Assembly: GCA_013350335.1 (NCBI GenBank)
Contig: CM023533.1
Coordinates: 34,714,170-34,778,169, forward strand
Origin: Chimonanthus salicifolius
Lineage: Eukaryota > Streptophyta > Magnoliopsida > Laurales > Calycanthaceae
Length of the DNA: 64,000 nt
Direction: 5' to 3'
The notes beneath the pieces are model-generated. The model was not told where the DNA came from. It was given only the letters and a program-made list of their open reading frames with translations, and did not search any database. Made by a program: the position numbers and the translations under genes. Of the stretch, positions 1-11,625 are shown one piece after another (within the stretch, counting starts at the first letter, position 1; each line of letters starts with the position of its first letter).

Positions 1-185
1 CTGAGAAAAGTAGACCTATTTTTCTACGGAGGGCCTTCCTTGCCTTGCCTTTTTCTTATTTTTTTATTTATGATTATGAAAGAAGAAGATAAAGGAGAAT
101 CTTATCAACTTTAGATGGAAATTAAATATTACTAATTTTTTATTATAAAAAGTTCTTGGATCTTTTGTTCTATTTCTCTTGTCGG
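1..185. repeat. Direct repeat copy A (cut by window edge)
   Basis: This block matches 1721-1923 closely: both contain the run GTAGACCTATTTTTCTACGG and both end in a stretch finishing CTCTTGTCGGC. Copy A lacks a short insertion of about 17 bp present in copy B. The 1.5 kb between the copies shows no gene. They may be long terminal repeats of a degraded element, but no primer-binding site or target duplication was found, so the class is open. Confidence 0.6.
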
Positions 186-345
186 CGGGTAATTAAATAT
201 TAATATATTACCATTAGTAATATTAATATATTACTAATTAAATATATTTCAGTTTGAGGTATTTCATCTATATTATACTTTTTAAAATAATTTAAAAAAA
301 AATCATGTCTTGAATCATTATCTAAAATATTTAAATAGTAATTCA

Positions 346-478
346 TATGCGTGCAGCTCAGTTGATTATCTTTCACTTCATAAAATGGGAGGTCATAAGT
401 TCAAACTCCTATAGTCAAGTTATTAGAAATTTTATACTGAAATTTTCGTAGTTTTTCACACAGAAATTAAAAAAAAGG
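346..478 (+). mobile_element. tRNA-derived SINE, family 1 (diverged)
   Basis: A tRNA-like head with a box A-like AGCTCAGTTGAT and a box B-like AGTTCAAACTCC is followed by a body ending in TTTTTCACACAGAAATT and an A-rich tail. The same order of head, body and tail recurs at 2980, 8182, 13679, 17780, 18067 and 41663. Plant SINEs are transcribed by RNA polymerase III from these internal boxes. This copy is old and no clear target duplication was found. Confidence 0.55.
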
Positions 479-683
479 TTGTTAAAAACATTTTTCCATA
501 ACATACCAACATATGATGGAATAGAAAAGTATAGACCGACACGATCAATTACGGGCTTATGGCTGTCCATGGACTATGACTTTTAAATATTCAAAGGAAG
601 AAAGAAGAAAGGAAAACCAAAAAATATACACACTATTACATCACCACTTACGTCACATTTAAATGGTTCTTCTTCAGATACTT

Positions 684-797
684 TGCAGGTTCAAGCCGAT
701 GGCGTAAATTTGGTGTGCTGAGGTAGCGGGTTCGTATATAGAGGATTTTATGTTGGGTATTTTATAGTTTTTCATATATAAAAAAATAAAAAATTTG
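684..797 (+). mobile_element. SINE family 1 fragment
   Basis: Only the 3' two thirds remain: a box B-like GGTTCAAGCCGATGG, the GGTGTGCTGAGG segment, and the terminal GTTTTTCATATATAAAAA tail. The box A half is missing. It is assigned by resemblance to the better-preserved copies at 18067 and 41663. Confidence 0.4.
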
Positions 798-1720
798 GTT
801 CAGAAAAAAAAAATTGTCGTTAATATATTTAAATATTTTCTATTTTTAAAAAGGATTATGTTTCACCTAAAATTTGTTGCTGAATTTATGTACTGGTCGA
901 CTCATTTATGTATAAATTTAGAGTTTGCAATTTGAGATATATTAAAATATAAATTCGATGGAGTAAATACATTTATTTTCTTTTTAACTTGTCAAGTTCA
1001 TAGTTTGAAGAAATTCAAAATTTTAACTAAAACAATTTGATTTATTTTAAATAGTTCACATGCTTAAGCTAATTTATTGATGAATTATTGGTAGTTTTCA
1101 CTACCATAATATATATTATCAAACCTTAAATGATTTTATTAAAATCTGTATGTTGAAGTTCGATCAATTATTCATTGGTCTTTGTTGATAAACTTTTTAA
1201 AGATAAATTATTTTTCTTTCAATAAAATAAATGAGAACATTTTAAATATAATATCAAAATGATTTGTCCTATTAGTATAAATAAAAATAGTGTCTGAAAA
1301 ATATACAAAGTCGAATCAAGTTGATCTAATTCATGAACTAGACAATGAATCGGCATTAAATTATTCGATGAATCAAATTGTAAATTGTTCGAATTAGTTT
1401 ACAATTCAAGTCCCAGTGGCTCATATTCAGAAGTATGGGTGCGATGGCGCCCCTCTCAAAAGTTTTAAGAAGGCTACAGCCAAGACATAAGTCGGAGTGG
1501 GTATGAGATTTCTCCTTAGTCATAAAAAAAATTAAAACAAATTAGATAACTATAGACCTCACTTACTTTTGGCGGATCTCTGTTGTTTTTGCATTGAAAT
1601 GGGTAAAGATGAACGTTTAGAGATAAATTTTTTCATTTTCTTTTCTTTGAACAATTTAAGAATCTTTGTTTATTTTAAGGGAAATAAAGAGAAATCTAGT
1701 GATTCTCTTCTTTTCTTTTA

Positions 1721-1923
1721 TTTCCGAGAAAAGTAGACCTATTTTTCTACGGAGGGCCTTCCTTGCCTCGTCTTTTTCTTATTTTTCATTGTACTTTTCA
1801 TTTATGATTATGGAAGAAGAAGACAAAGGAGAATTTTATCAACTTTAGATGGAAAATAGATATTACTAATTTTTTATTATAAAAAGTTCTTGGATCTTTT
1901 GTTCTATTTCTCTTGTCGGCAGG
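1721..1923. repeat. Direct repeat copy B
   Basis: Second copy of the block at 1-185, starting CCGAGAAAAGTAGACC and ending CTCTTGTCGGC. A short open frame inside it has no recognisable domain and its reading frame is not shared with copy A, so it is treated as non-coding. Confidence 0.6.
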
Positions 1924-2089
1924 GGTCGAAAGGCCGAATTTTTTCTCTCTTTTTTATTTTTTATTTTTTGAAAATCTCGGTAGTTTTTTCTTTAAATTCA
2001 TTTAAAAATAAATAAAAAAGACTTTTTTTTTTAAATTTAAATATAAATTTCGGTCGAAATATTGACTGAGCCCATGCTGATATTTGTTT

Positions 2090-2200
2090 TTTTTTAAACA
2101 AAAAATAAAAATCGGCCGATATTCGGCCAAACTTTTCTCTCTCTGACCGATACTATACGTATCGGCGTTCGAAATCCCGATATATATATCGGCTGAATTT
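2090..2200. repeat. GGCCGATA palindromic repeat cluster
   Basis: Self-complementary words such as ATCGGCCGATATTCGGCC and CCGATATATATATCGG are packed into about 110 bp. The same vocabulary recurs at 10225-10260 and 46885-47030. The cluster could fold into hairpins. It resembles palindromic subterminal repeats of plant MITEs, but termini and target duplication are not visible. Confidence 0.45.
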
Positions 2201-2979
2201 CTGACCCAATTCAACCGAGTGTTGTTTTATAACTTAGTGCACTCGGATCGGGTCTGGTAGCTTTTAAATTTCTCAACCTAATCCGATTAGAATTTCATGC
2301 GGGTTTATTTTTTCCCAACCTGACTCAAGATAGATTCACCCCTAATTTCTTTGTAAAGTTAAAAAAAAAAATTCTATATTTAAAAAATTAAATAGATGTG
2401 TGTTAATTTCTTTAAAAGAACCAATTTTATGTAGAAATTATATTTATATTTGATTTATCTGATCCCGCTGTTGAGATTTTGGCTCGATTTGACCCGGTTG
2501 ATTTAGAAACTTTGAATTTAAAAAATACTCTAGGATTAAAAATTTCATCTTTTCTCTTATTCTCTCCATTCTCCTCTCGATTCCTTTTCTCGTTAGAATT
2601 TTTTTTATAAAGAAATAAACAGAGACAATCATAGGCCGATGTGAGAAAAAAACCGTTTTGTTTGAGGGTAGAGTTGAATTCGGTTTGGGTTGGTAATTTG
2701 ATGGAAAATTTGTACATTTGAATTAGTAGAACTTCTTCAATTATTGCTGGCGAATGTAGGCCTCAGTTGAACCACGATAAAATTTGTGTTTTCGATTAAT
2801 TGTTGACGCTTCATTAATAGGAGAATTTCCAACAAAAACAGGTTCACTGTGAAATTTAACGTTGTGTTGAATCATGGAAAATTCACCATTTCGTGTAAAA
2901 ACTTTATTTTCCTTAAAAATAAATAGACAAAACATCATTCTCGCGAAGTGAGGAAAGCTTCTCTCATGTCAGATAATTA

Positions 2980-3106
2980 GCACAAAATCTCCACGGATGA
3001 GCCCACTACTCCTAGGGCACACCAAGGTTAGGTCATGGGGGCTCGAACCCGCAACCTCATGCTTCTTAAGACTGGAGGCAACCAGTTGAACTACACCTAT
3101 ATGAGT
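2980..3106 (-). mobile_element. SINE family 1, head and body
   Basis: Read on the minus strand this has the box A-like TAGTTCAACTGG, then GAAGCATGAGGTTGC and the box B GGTTCGAGCCC, then the family 1 body CTAACCTTGGTGTGCCC. The A-rich tail is missing, so the copy is 3'-truncated. The head looks like a tRNA but the two boxes continue into SINE body sequence and no mature tRNA fold is expected. Confidence 0.65.
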
Positions 3107-3342
3107 TAAATAAAAAATAAATAATAATCTCTTTTCTTTCACATCCTAAGAAATGAACTCCTTAAAAGAAAGAGAAAAATCTCATTTTTCCTGCTTTCTA
3201 CAAAGATCCCTTATTCTGAAGTAAAAAAAAGGTTTCTCCTTACTCTTCATTTTCTATAGTTGAAAAATGATAAATGATAAACAATTCACTGCAAAGGAGA
3301 AAAACATGAATAATAACATAAAAGGTCACACACTCATATGCT
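3107..3342. other. Intergenic, GST downstream region
   Basis: AT-rich sequence with no recognisable gene or repeat. It lies just downstream of the GST transcript. Confidence 0.5.
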
Positions 3343-3348
3343 TTTATT
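3343..3348 (-). promoter_or_regulatory. Candidate polyadenylation signal of the GST gene
   Basis: On the minus strand this reads AATAAA, about 127 nt after the GST stop codon. That is a normal 3' UTR distance for a plant gene. Plant signals are loose, so this is only a candidate. Confidence 0.35.
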
Positions 3349-3474
3349 CATTTCCCTACATATATTCTGATAAGATGAGAATCCAAAACTCTCAATTTAT
3401 GGAAAATAAGAACTGTTACTCAGTTTTTTCTAGGGTTTGATAATAGTATTAATGGATTATGAGTGTTTTGAAGT

Positions 3475-6400
3475 TCACATAGTCATGGCTTGAGTCACTT
3501 TCTTAGAAGCTGGCCTAGAAGAAATGTCTTCCCACCATGCCTTGACATGAGGACGAGAGTTGATGAGAGAAGCTTTGGGAGTCTTCATGAGGTAGTAAGT
3601 GTAGGAAAGGTGGTGCAAATCTGCCAAACTATAGAATTCCCCAGCTAAGTACTTGCTCTTAGACAGCCTCTCTTCGTATACATCCAGCACCTTTCCCAGC
3701 TTCTCCTCATTGGCTGCAACAACTGCCTCGTCGGTGTTTCCGCCGAACATCGGCTTGATCACCAGCTCATACACAATGGCAGAGATGGGTGGATTGAAGC
3801 TTTGAGACTCCGCTTCCAACCAAACATTCACCACTGCTGATTTCTGGACATCGTCCCACCTAAGAAGATCAGTACCATTCCCCTTGTACCGGGTGGCGAT
3901 GTACCTCGTGATCGCGCGGGATTCTAGCCGTCCGATTCAAATCAAATGGCTAATTATGATAAACCTCTAGACATAAATCATGTAAAACATTACATAAATC
4001 GGCCATTTCCAATTAGTTCTAGTTCATCCATCCTCTGTATGGGTCTATTGAGGATCCTCAGGTTAGGCCTTGAATTACATATAAAATGAATCCAAATTCT
4101 CATCTTTACCCGGTGTGTTTAGATAGGGAGGTTTACAAATGTCTGAAGGTAATAGGAATATTCATGTTTTAACAACAAAAGACACCTGCATATCATGGCC
4201 CAAAGGGTGATAGGGTGATAAGGTATACCGGTGTCTCTTGTCACCGAAAACACTAGTACTGACATAAATGGCGGCATTTCAATAAGAGAGAATTGACTTG
4301 AACAGTTTGAAGAAACAAAGATGAAACCCATCTAGGAATAATGAGAAGCCTCACCAGAGAATTCTTTCAACACTTTGTAGGTCCTTGAATGATGGCCTTT
4401 GATTGATCACCCATCACTTGAACAAGGTGATGATCAATGTGGCCTTGAAAATAAAGATTTTACACTCTGTGCACTCTTTATGGATCATTATTCAATTTTC
4501 AAAATATAAATGTAATTTTTTCTTACAAAAATAATTCTTGCAATAGACATACCAAAGAGCGTGAGATCTCCATCCTCAAGTGCTGGTATTTGACCAAATG
4601 GCTGCACAAAAAAGAATAAAAATCATGAAAAAAAATAGAAGACATTATGGGGAAAAAAATTGCATCTAATATTTATCTTTGGTAAATATTATGCTGCAGG
4701 ACTAACTCATCCAAATTTGATTAACATAAACTTGATTTAGAAAATAAATGAAATGTAAAAATTCATTGATGTAAGATATTTTCTTGTATATGTAATAAAT
4801 ATTTCAAGTGCTGTAGAGATTTCATAATTAATATGGTGTTGTTAGATGGCCACAGAAGATTTGTAACAAATGAATTAAGTGGTCTGTAGATTGAGCAAGA
4901 AACTAAGTTCTCATCTCGGGTTTTCCAAGGAAGTCTATATATAGTCATAATTATTATAGGTAAAATTATACTCTCTCCGTCTTATTTTACTTGTCTCATT
5001 TGAAACATTTGTGTTTCTTAAGGAACTCTCTATATAAAACTAGTACCCGATGTGATCTCATCCATTTTCTACAGACTTTATGCTACTCTAATATAAATGA
5101 GACAATCTCAAAATCCATGTCAGACAACTAAATTAAGACAAAGTAAGTATCTCTTTGAAATCAACTTTTTAAATTTCATTTCTCCATTTCATCAGATCAT
5201 AATCTATAGTCATGATTCGAGATAATTTTAGCAAGTAAATTTTATCCCAATCTTCAATCATTCCTTTTTTTTTATTATAATGGTGTCTTAAATTCCACCA
5301 CCAATAACAAAAGATTCTGATTCAAGAGCAGTCACCAATTGACAAGCTTAAAATTATGATGCAGTAGCGTAGACAAGTAAATCAACATAAATGAATCTGT
5401 CAGTAGCACTACTTCAACCATATTAGAGCTATTAACTCTCTCCCTAACAAGTTTTGCTCTGGTATTGTTCAAATTGATTGTTGCAAGTAAAATTATGACT
5501 GCAAAGTTCATTAAACAGTCCCATGTCTCCCAATGGCACTATTTCAACCACATTAGAGCTATTAACTCCCTCATTGGCAAGTTATGCTCTGGTATTGTTC
5601 AAATTGATTGCTGTAAAATGGACTCTGCTCGGGTGTTCTCTACTTTTTCGATGACTGGCAACAATGGCATATATTTTATTTTATGGATATAGCATTGACT
5701 AACAGCTGATCATCGGTTTGGTGGTCTATTTTATTCTGACTTACTTTCTTTGTACAGATTGTTGTACATTGTTTTGTTGGTTTTGTTGGGTGTTGGCTTT
5801 TTTTGCCATGTATCTCCTTTCTTTCTCCTTGCCCAGCCCGGCTGTGGGCAAAACTTTTTGTATCTTGGGCTCCTTTTTTTTATTGAATAACTAACCATAT
5901 CGTTAAAAAAAAAAAATCTGCCAGCATTCAACAAAATTTCTATATACTTATATGATAATATAAAGAAATGTCAGTATAAATGATATAAAAAAGTGTAAAG
6001 ATAAACATCGACTCCAGAATACTAATCTAACAGAAGAGTCTAAATATTGATCTAAAACCAATATGATCAAATATCAACATATTGAAGATACAAATTGTAA
6101 TAGCAATATATTTGGGTCAACTATTTTCCCACAGGCATTTTGTGTATATAAATACGGGTTTTACCGTGATGCCCAATTTGCCCTCCACCTGCTATATCGA
6201 AGAAAAAAAATGCCAAAAATTCATAAACAGTGCAAATCGACTCGCCAAAATTCATTAATAGTACAATCGGATCGTCGAAATTGCAAGTCGACTCTCCAAA
6301 ATTCATGAACAGTGCAAATCGGCTCGTCGAAATTCACATGAACAGTAAAAATCAGGACATCGAAATTTTATTGTTCATGCGAAAGGTAAAATCAGAAATA

Positions 6401-6888
6401 CGCTAAAACTCGTGTCGCTAAACACAAAATACCTGTGAGAGATCACTGGCCATATATTTAATGTGTAATCATATGAATTCAAAAAAATACTTTTAATAAA
6501 AATATATTTTATATGATACACTACAATCTTGATGATATCTCTGCTCAGTTTCGAGAATGTGATCAAATCAGTCATATATAATATAGGATGTCGACACATA
6601 TTGCATCGGCCGTTTCTGGGCCAGATTTGGATTCCAAGAAAAGCAATTTGTGAAAAAAGAATTTCCAAGAAAATTGAGTGAGTTCTCAGAAATAAAGAAG
6701 AAAGAAACTTAAGAAAGAAAAGAATAGAAAAAGCGTATTACATTTTTAGCAAGGAAGGCAGGCTGCTTGTGCTCTCCGGCCTTCATATCAACCGGCAACA
6801 GCTCGAATTCTGCTCCCACCTCATGCAGACATGCCAGTGCACGTACAGTGCACGTGGACATGGCCAGACCATGCAACTTCATCCCCAT
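3475..6888 (-). CDS. GSTF: Phi-class glutathione S-transferase (GSTF), 3 exons
   Basis: Exons on the minus strand are 6888-6742, 4601-4553 and 3923-3475, joined by GT-AG introns of about 2.1 kb and 0.63 kb. They sum to 645 nt, giving 214 aa, the usual length of the family. The protein starts MGMKLHGLAMSTCTVRAL. Ser11 in the STCT motif is the expected catalytic serine of phi GSTs, which activates glutathione. The N-terminal thioredoxin-like domain (about 1-80) contains NPFGQIPALEDGDLTLFESR, with cis-Pro55 and the Glu66-Ser67 pair that holds the gamma-glutamyl group. The all-alpha C-terminal domain (about 90-214) contains LDVYEERLSKSKYLAGEF and ends near WWEDISSRPASKK. Such cytosolic dimers conjugate glutathione to electrophiles and have peroxidase activity in stress and detoxification. 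The three-exon structure is typical of plant phi GSTs. Intron 1 hosts an L1 3' end and a short tandem repeat. The exact paralogue number cannot be assigned. Confidence 0.95.
4095..4155 (+). mobile_element. SINE family 2 fragment in GST intron 2
   Basis: A short piece with the family 2 signature CCGGTGTGTTTAGATAGGGA followed by GGTTTACAAATG, matching the 3' half of the copies at 39830 and 47938. No head remains. Confidence 0.35.
5404..5914 (+). mobile_element. 5'-truncated L1-type LINE, 3' end, in GST intron 1
   Basis: The segment ends like a plant L1: a T-rich 3' UTR with CTTTTTGTATCTTGGGCTCC and TTTATTGAATAACTAACC, then a run of A. Near-matching 10-bp flanks AATCTGTCAG (5394-5403) and AATCTGCCAG (5915-5924) look like a target-site duplication with one mismatch. 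Inside, about 90 bp is duplicated in tandem with a 130-bp period (around 5408 and 5538). It lies antisense to the GST gene. Confidence 0.6.
6215..6375. repeat. Short tandem repeat in GST intron 1
   Basis: Four to five imperfect units of roughly 30-50 bp share the words AAATTCATGAACAGTGCAAA and TCGGCTCGTCGAAATT with substitutions (for example CATAAACAGTGCAAATCGAC). The array begins about 370 bp from the exon 1 donor. No coding role is apparent. Confidence 0.6.
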
Positions 6889-7030
6889 CGTTGGCCGGAC
6901 GGTCGTCGGATCTCCTCTCTATTGAGAAAGAAAGAGAAAATGAAGGGGCAACGTTGCTCTGTTGGTCTCAACTCTGAAGGAGAGAATGCCAGTGCATAAA
7001 TAGAGCGAGAGAGATGCAAAGGTTTCTCTC

Positions 7031-7044
7031 TTTGACTTGTCAAA
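7031..7044. promoter_or_regulatory. Inverted W-box-like pair upstream of GST
   Basis: The sequence TTTGACTTGTCAAA is an inverted repeat of the WRKY-binding core TTGAC. It sits about 145 bp upstream of the GST start codon. Many plant GSTs are induced by stress and WRKY factors, so a role is plausible but not shown by sequence. Confidence 0.3.
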
Positions 7045-7229
7045 CTCTGCCTTCTTTCTCGAAGTGGGCCCACATCCAACGCGTTTCCACCGGCCTTTCC
7101 TTACTGGGTAGGGCCCACTTGCATGCCTCTGAAAATTTGGCGGAGCGATCGAGACGTGATTTACGCATCCAAAGCTTTGATTGGCTTCGATTGTTTTCAT
7201 TTCACATCACTCTCGCCCAAAAATTCTAA

Positions 7230-8181
7230 GTCTTCTCATAAAATTATATAAATAAATAAACTATGATCAAATTACATTGGATTTTATTTTAAAAAAAATT
7301 GAAAATAAACTATTAAATTAATATTTTGACATATTTTATTTACTTAATAGTAAAAATATACTTGAATGAAAATTGTAAAAGACTAAATCCCTATGTTCCA
7401 GTGTCAAAAAGAGATTTTTTGCAATCCTCACTTAAATTCATGCCTACCTATCTGTCTCATATACCCTCTAAATTTATGAACTTTTAAACTTTAATTCATT
7501 TTAATTTATTTTAATAGAAACTTTACTTGCTATTGTATCTTTCCAATTAGAGAATAATATTTTATTATAAAAAATTAATAAATTATTTACTAAAATATGA
7601 CACATTTCATCCACCAACCTTCGAGAGTGAGTGTCCTAAAATGAGAGTGAGTGTCCTAAAATAAGCCACGCAATGGAAAATGGAAATTGAAAGCCACGCC
7701 TTATATGGTATGCCAACTGGTAGTGAGTGCTGCATTATTTTCTTTTTTTTTTAAAAAAAATGGAAGAGTCAAATACTGCTGTTCTTCTAATATAAAGTTT
7801 GAACATCAATAACCCGTTTATTTGATTTAGAGTCTTTGCTTGTTGAACTTATTCAGTGTACATGTAGATTGGAACGTTTACATATGCCTTGAAGAATAAT
7901 CGAGTGAGACACTTCAATACCTTGATTAAAAAAAATGAGCTTTATATTCTTCAATAGAATAAATAAAAAATTACAAATAGATAGTTGTGTAAAATTTGAG
8001 TTTCACTATTGATTTTGAATTTCAAAACTTTAATTGTTAGAAATCATTAAATTTTCATAGTCTATTTCACAAAATTATGATGATCAAATTAATGGATTTT
8101 TCTTACAATATATCATCTATAAACTCATTAAAATTCATTCATCTAAATATATAAGATTTCTTCTATAATAAGTATATCATC
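7230..8181. other. Intergenic AT-rich DNA with a SINE family 2 fragment
   Basis: No gene is visible. Around 7845-7935 the words GTGTACATGTAGATTGG and TTTACATATGCC match the 3' half of SINE family 2 (copies at 39830 and 47938). The rest is low-complexity AT-rich sequence. Confidence 0.45.
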
Positions 8182-8310
8182 TCTCCCGTTTTGTAAGTCC
8201 CATGGCTTCACCTGGTGTGTCTTAAGAGACAGTAGATATCACCTGTGAGAGTTTTACGTTAGATTTCTACAATTTTCCACACGTAAATTTAAAATAAAAA
8301 TAAAAAATAA
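8182..8310 (+). mobile_element. SINE family 1, 5'-truncated
   Basis: The body CCATGGCTTCACCTGGTGTG, GACAGTAGATATCACC and the tail TTTTCCACACGTAAATTTAA match the full copies at 13679 and 41663. The tRNA-like head is largely missing. Confidence 0.6.
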
Positions 8311-8411
8311 TTTCATATTTCATTGTCGTTCTAACTAATTCATCACTTACGAATCTTTTCTCGATCATTATTAATGTCATTTGTGACGCTTTCTTTACTT
8401 TACTAAGTCCT

Positions 8412-8770
8412 AGGGCTGCAACTCGGGTCGGGTTTTGGCCCGACCAGCATGACCCGACCCTAGAAATCATGCAGGTCGGGTCGAGAATTTCAGGTCAACG
8501 GGTCGGGTCGAGGTGAGAAGATAAAAACCAGCATGAAATTTGGGTCGGGTCAGGTTGATGATTTATTAAGTTAACCCGACCGACCCGACACAACCCGGCC
8601 TGACTTGGCTAAAATTAATCTAAAATGGGTTTAAAATTCGGGTCGGGTCGGGTTGGGTTGTGAGATTCGGATTGAGAATTCGAGTTGGGTCGGGTCAGGT
8701 TCCATATATATCAACTTGAGTCGAATTGCGTTTTAAGAAACCCGACCCACCCGACCCGAGTTGCAACCCT
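8412..8770. mobile_element. Mutator-like MITE built of GGGTCGGGT repeats
   Basis: The element begins AGGGCTGCAACTCGGGTCGG and ends with the near-complement CCCGACCCGAGTTGCAACCCT (one mismatch in the first eight bases). It is flanked on both sides by ACTAAGTCCT (8402-8411 and 8771-8780), or 11 bp if the preceding T is counted. A 9-11 bp duplication is the hallmark of Mutator-superfamily transposition. The 359-bp body has no coding capacity and is dominated by GGGTCGGGT and its complement, so it could form a long hairpin. A relative in opposite orientation lies at 13088-13430. Confidence 0.8.
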
Positions 8771-8780
8771 ACTAAGTCCT

Positions 8781-9879
8781 TAGAAATTGGCAGCACTTTC
8801 CTACTTTGGGGCATGCAAGTGATTCTGCAAGATTTTCCCTTCCAGGCACAGAAAGCACATAACGTCAGTGGGACGTCATCAATATCTTGTTAAAATGTTA
8901 AATTTCATATTTGTGAAACTTTATTTTTATTTTATATTTACTATAGGGGTACTTATCATTCATTAATTCATTGAAAACTACTCTTTTAATTAAATAATAA
9001 TATCTCTTAAATTTAAATATCCATTCAAAAAGATGTAAGAGGGTGATAGAGTTAGGGCATTTTGGTTATTAATAAAATATAGTTTTTCTTTCTAAAACAA
9101 TTGACTCACTTTTATTGAGTGTAATGAGTCAATTATAAAGATCTTTAATTGAGTACGAGACTAAACAAAATCATCTTAATTCAACTACAAAAATCAACTT
9201 TTTAAGCTATAGATTTTTCAATTAGTGAACATTGAAACTCTAAAATCACAACAATTCAGTCATAAAATTCATATTTTTTAAATCTTAAAAATTTCCATCC
9301 TGACATGAGAGCTACTTTTTTTTTTTTTCTATTTGAATCAGATTATTGAATCTTAGAACCATATTATTTAAATTCTTGCAAATTTAATTACTTTAAATTA
9401 CTTTTTAAAACGATTCATTTTCTTTTGATAGAAAAAAAAATAAAAAATTGCCGGCATCCTATTTCATCTGGCCTTGCCTTGAGCTCCCTCTGGAGGGTAG
9501 ACCCAAGGGCTAATTATGACCGTCGGATGGGTTAGCTGTTGGCAAACACAAGGGCTAATTATGATCTCTCTGCCCCTCTACTCGTCTCTCTTAGGATTCT
9601 AATTTTATCCAATCAAATTGTTAAGCATTTCGATCTTTCCAACCTAAATTACTCGAATAATATAATAAATATAAATATTTTTCATTTTTATATCATTACT
9701 TGATGATTTTTTTTTATGATTAACTGTCTACAATTATTATATTATTATGATAAAGACTTGTTTTTATGAATGAATTTTTACTTGAAGCATATCAATACAA
9801 TATATAGACTAAATTATCTATTTAAATTATATGGGTTGACCGGTGACCCGATTTAAAATGTGAGCAGGCTAAGATTTAT
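8781..9879. other. Intergenic, no gene seen
   Basis: AT-rich sequence without a recognisable gene. The word AAGGGCTAATTATGA occurs twice about 45 bp apart near 9506 and 9551. No element boundary could be fixed. Confidence 0.5.
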
Positions 9880-10095
9880 CTCTCAACCGACCCACTAGGA
9901 TGTCAATGATGGACTTTGAACTCAGCCACTTTCATCCATTTGAGGAAGACCACTAAGGTTTCAATGATAGACTTTGAACTTAGCTACTTCCATTCATTTG
10001 AGTTGTACACACGCGCATTTTATAGACTTTGAACTTGGCCACTTTCATTATCATAAGGAGACCACTAGAGTTGTACACACTTGCATTTGATACAT
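9880..10095. repeat. Imperfect tandem repeat, about 65-bp unit
   Basis: Three to four diverged units share GACTTTGAACTTAGCTACTT-like text, a CATTCATTTGAG word and GACCACTA..GTT. The last two units add GTTGTACACACTTGCATTTG. The function is unknown; it is likely part of a degraded element. Confidence 0.55.
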
Positions 10096-11620
10096 GTTGA
10101 ATTCTTCTTCCAATTTCTTATAAATGGCTCATGGATTTTCCGGGACAGTAAAATTCACTGAATATTTTTTCTGTTTATTTCATTAAATAAGATTCAAATA
10201 TATAGAGTATTATTTTTTTATATATATATCGGCCGATACGATAAGCATCAGTCGATATTTTTTTCTCCGCTCTCCCCTATTGGAATGTATATATCAAGCA
10301 TTTGGGATTTCTTTATACACTCAAGTGGAGTGAAAACCTTTGTAAGAATTTTCAAGTTGTTGGAATCTTCAAATTTGTAAGTTTTATTTCAAATTCTAGT
10401 TTCAATTTTCTTGTTGAATTAAATTAGTTATATACTTGTAATTAAAATCAAATGCTAGTGGGATATTTAACTTAAAGGTTAGAATTGTTGAATCTTTTCT
10501 CATTTGATTTCATTTTTGCAAGTTAAAACTGAGATTGCATTTTTCTTAATTTAATTCAATCAAGTGAATCTAGTTTTTCACTTAGAACTCGCTGAAAGCT
10601 TGTGTGTAGCTTGTCTTTGGTTAGAGCTTATCAAACAAAAAATTAATTTATTTAAAATTTGAAGGTTGATACTATCTCTCCTTCGACTTCCATTCAAACA
10701 AAGGTTCAAATATACCTTGACCTTTATCAGATTCCATAATGGCAAATATTCCTATGAATTATCCAAATAAATCTTTGGAATATACACAAGGACCTAGATA
10801 TTAATATTCAGCAACTAAGCTATTAATGTTCTAAACATTTATACATTTGCCTCCCCTTTTAATTATGCTCTTGTCACTCTTTATTCCTTTCTCATTCATT
10901 CAGGTCATAATCCCCCTTTTAATTATTCTTTTAATACCAAACAACTCAAGGTGGACTTTCTCATGACAGCTCGGTGACAATCATCTCTTCGATAGAATTT
11001 ATTTGAAAGATATCTATAAATATTTTATATTTTAGAAAACCCACCTATCTTTTGATTAAAAAAAAAATTAAAATCCCCATATGGCTATGTTTTCTAGAGG
11101 TCAATTTCATTTAAAAAAATTACTTATTTTGAACGGTTCATGTCATGTGAAATATTTTATGGAGTGACTTAGTTTTGATTAGAGTTACACTTATAATTGG
11201 ATTAAAACTAATTTTTTTTATCATATTAATCTAACTTATTTGATTTTTGAGACACTATTAATATGTGAAAGTGTCTTTTCGTGAAGTTGATTCCTAGTGA
11301 GCACCACAAAATACTTCTATAAAAAACCCAACGTAGACACCAATTAATCATCAATAAATATCGGTACACAGTTTCTAAATTTTTAATAAATTTTTTTTTT
11401 TGAATTTTTAAAAAAAATAAAAGAACATCCTAGGAACTAAAGCCAAGACATGAAATTGTTTGAAAATAAAACTTTGGAAAAAACCGCAACAAACTATTAC
11501 TTACAGCAGCATAATGTGTCTTAACATTATTTTCACACTAAGTGGGAGTCTCAAATTTGAATTTCATCCCGCCCCAAAGGATCACTTCCCATAATTTTAT
11601 GGGTATGTAAGGGTAGAAAG
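10096..11620. other. Intergenic, possible degraded retroelement leader
   Basis: A GGCCGATA palindrome lies near 10230. The stretch 10270-10760 reads like a transcribed leader, ending with a methionine codon at about 10738 and a frame of only 19 codons before a stop. No polymerase, protease or capsid domain follows, so no element is named. The remainder is AT-rich without genes. Confidence 0.3.
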
Positions 11621-11625
11621 ACTTG

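Noticed and set aside
2980..3106. tRNA-like sequence with box A and box B
   Set aside because: The boxes continue into a dispersed SINE body and recur with the same body elsewhere; the acceptor and anticodon arms do not form a tRNA.
6769..6999. 76-codon plus-strand frame over GST exon 1
   Set aside because: It is the antisense shadow of the GST first exon and leader.
10270..10800. Possible leader and start of a retroelement or viral-like unit
   Set aside because: The frame closes after 19 codons and no polymerase, protease or capsid text follows; not enough to name an element.
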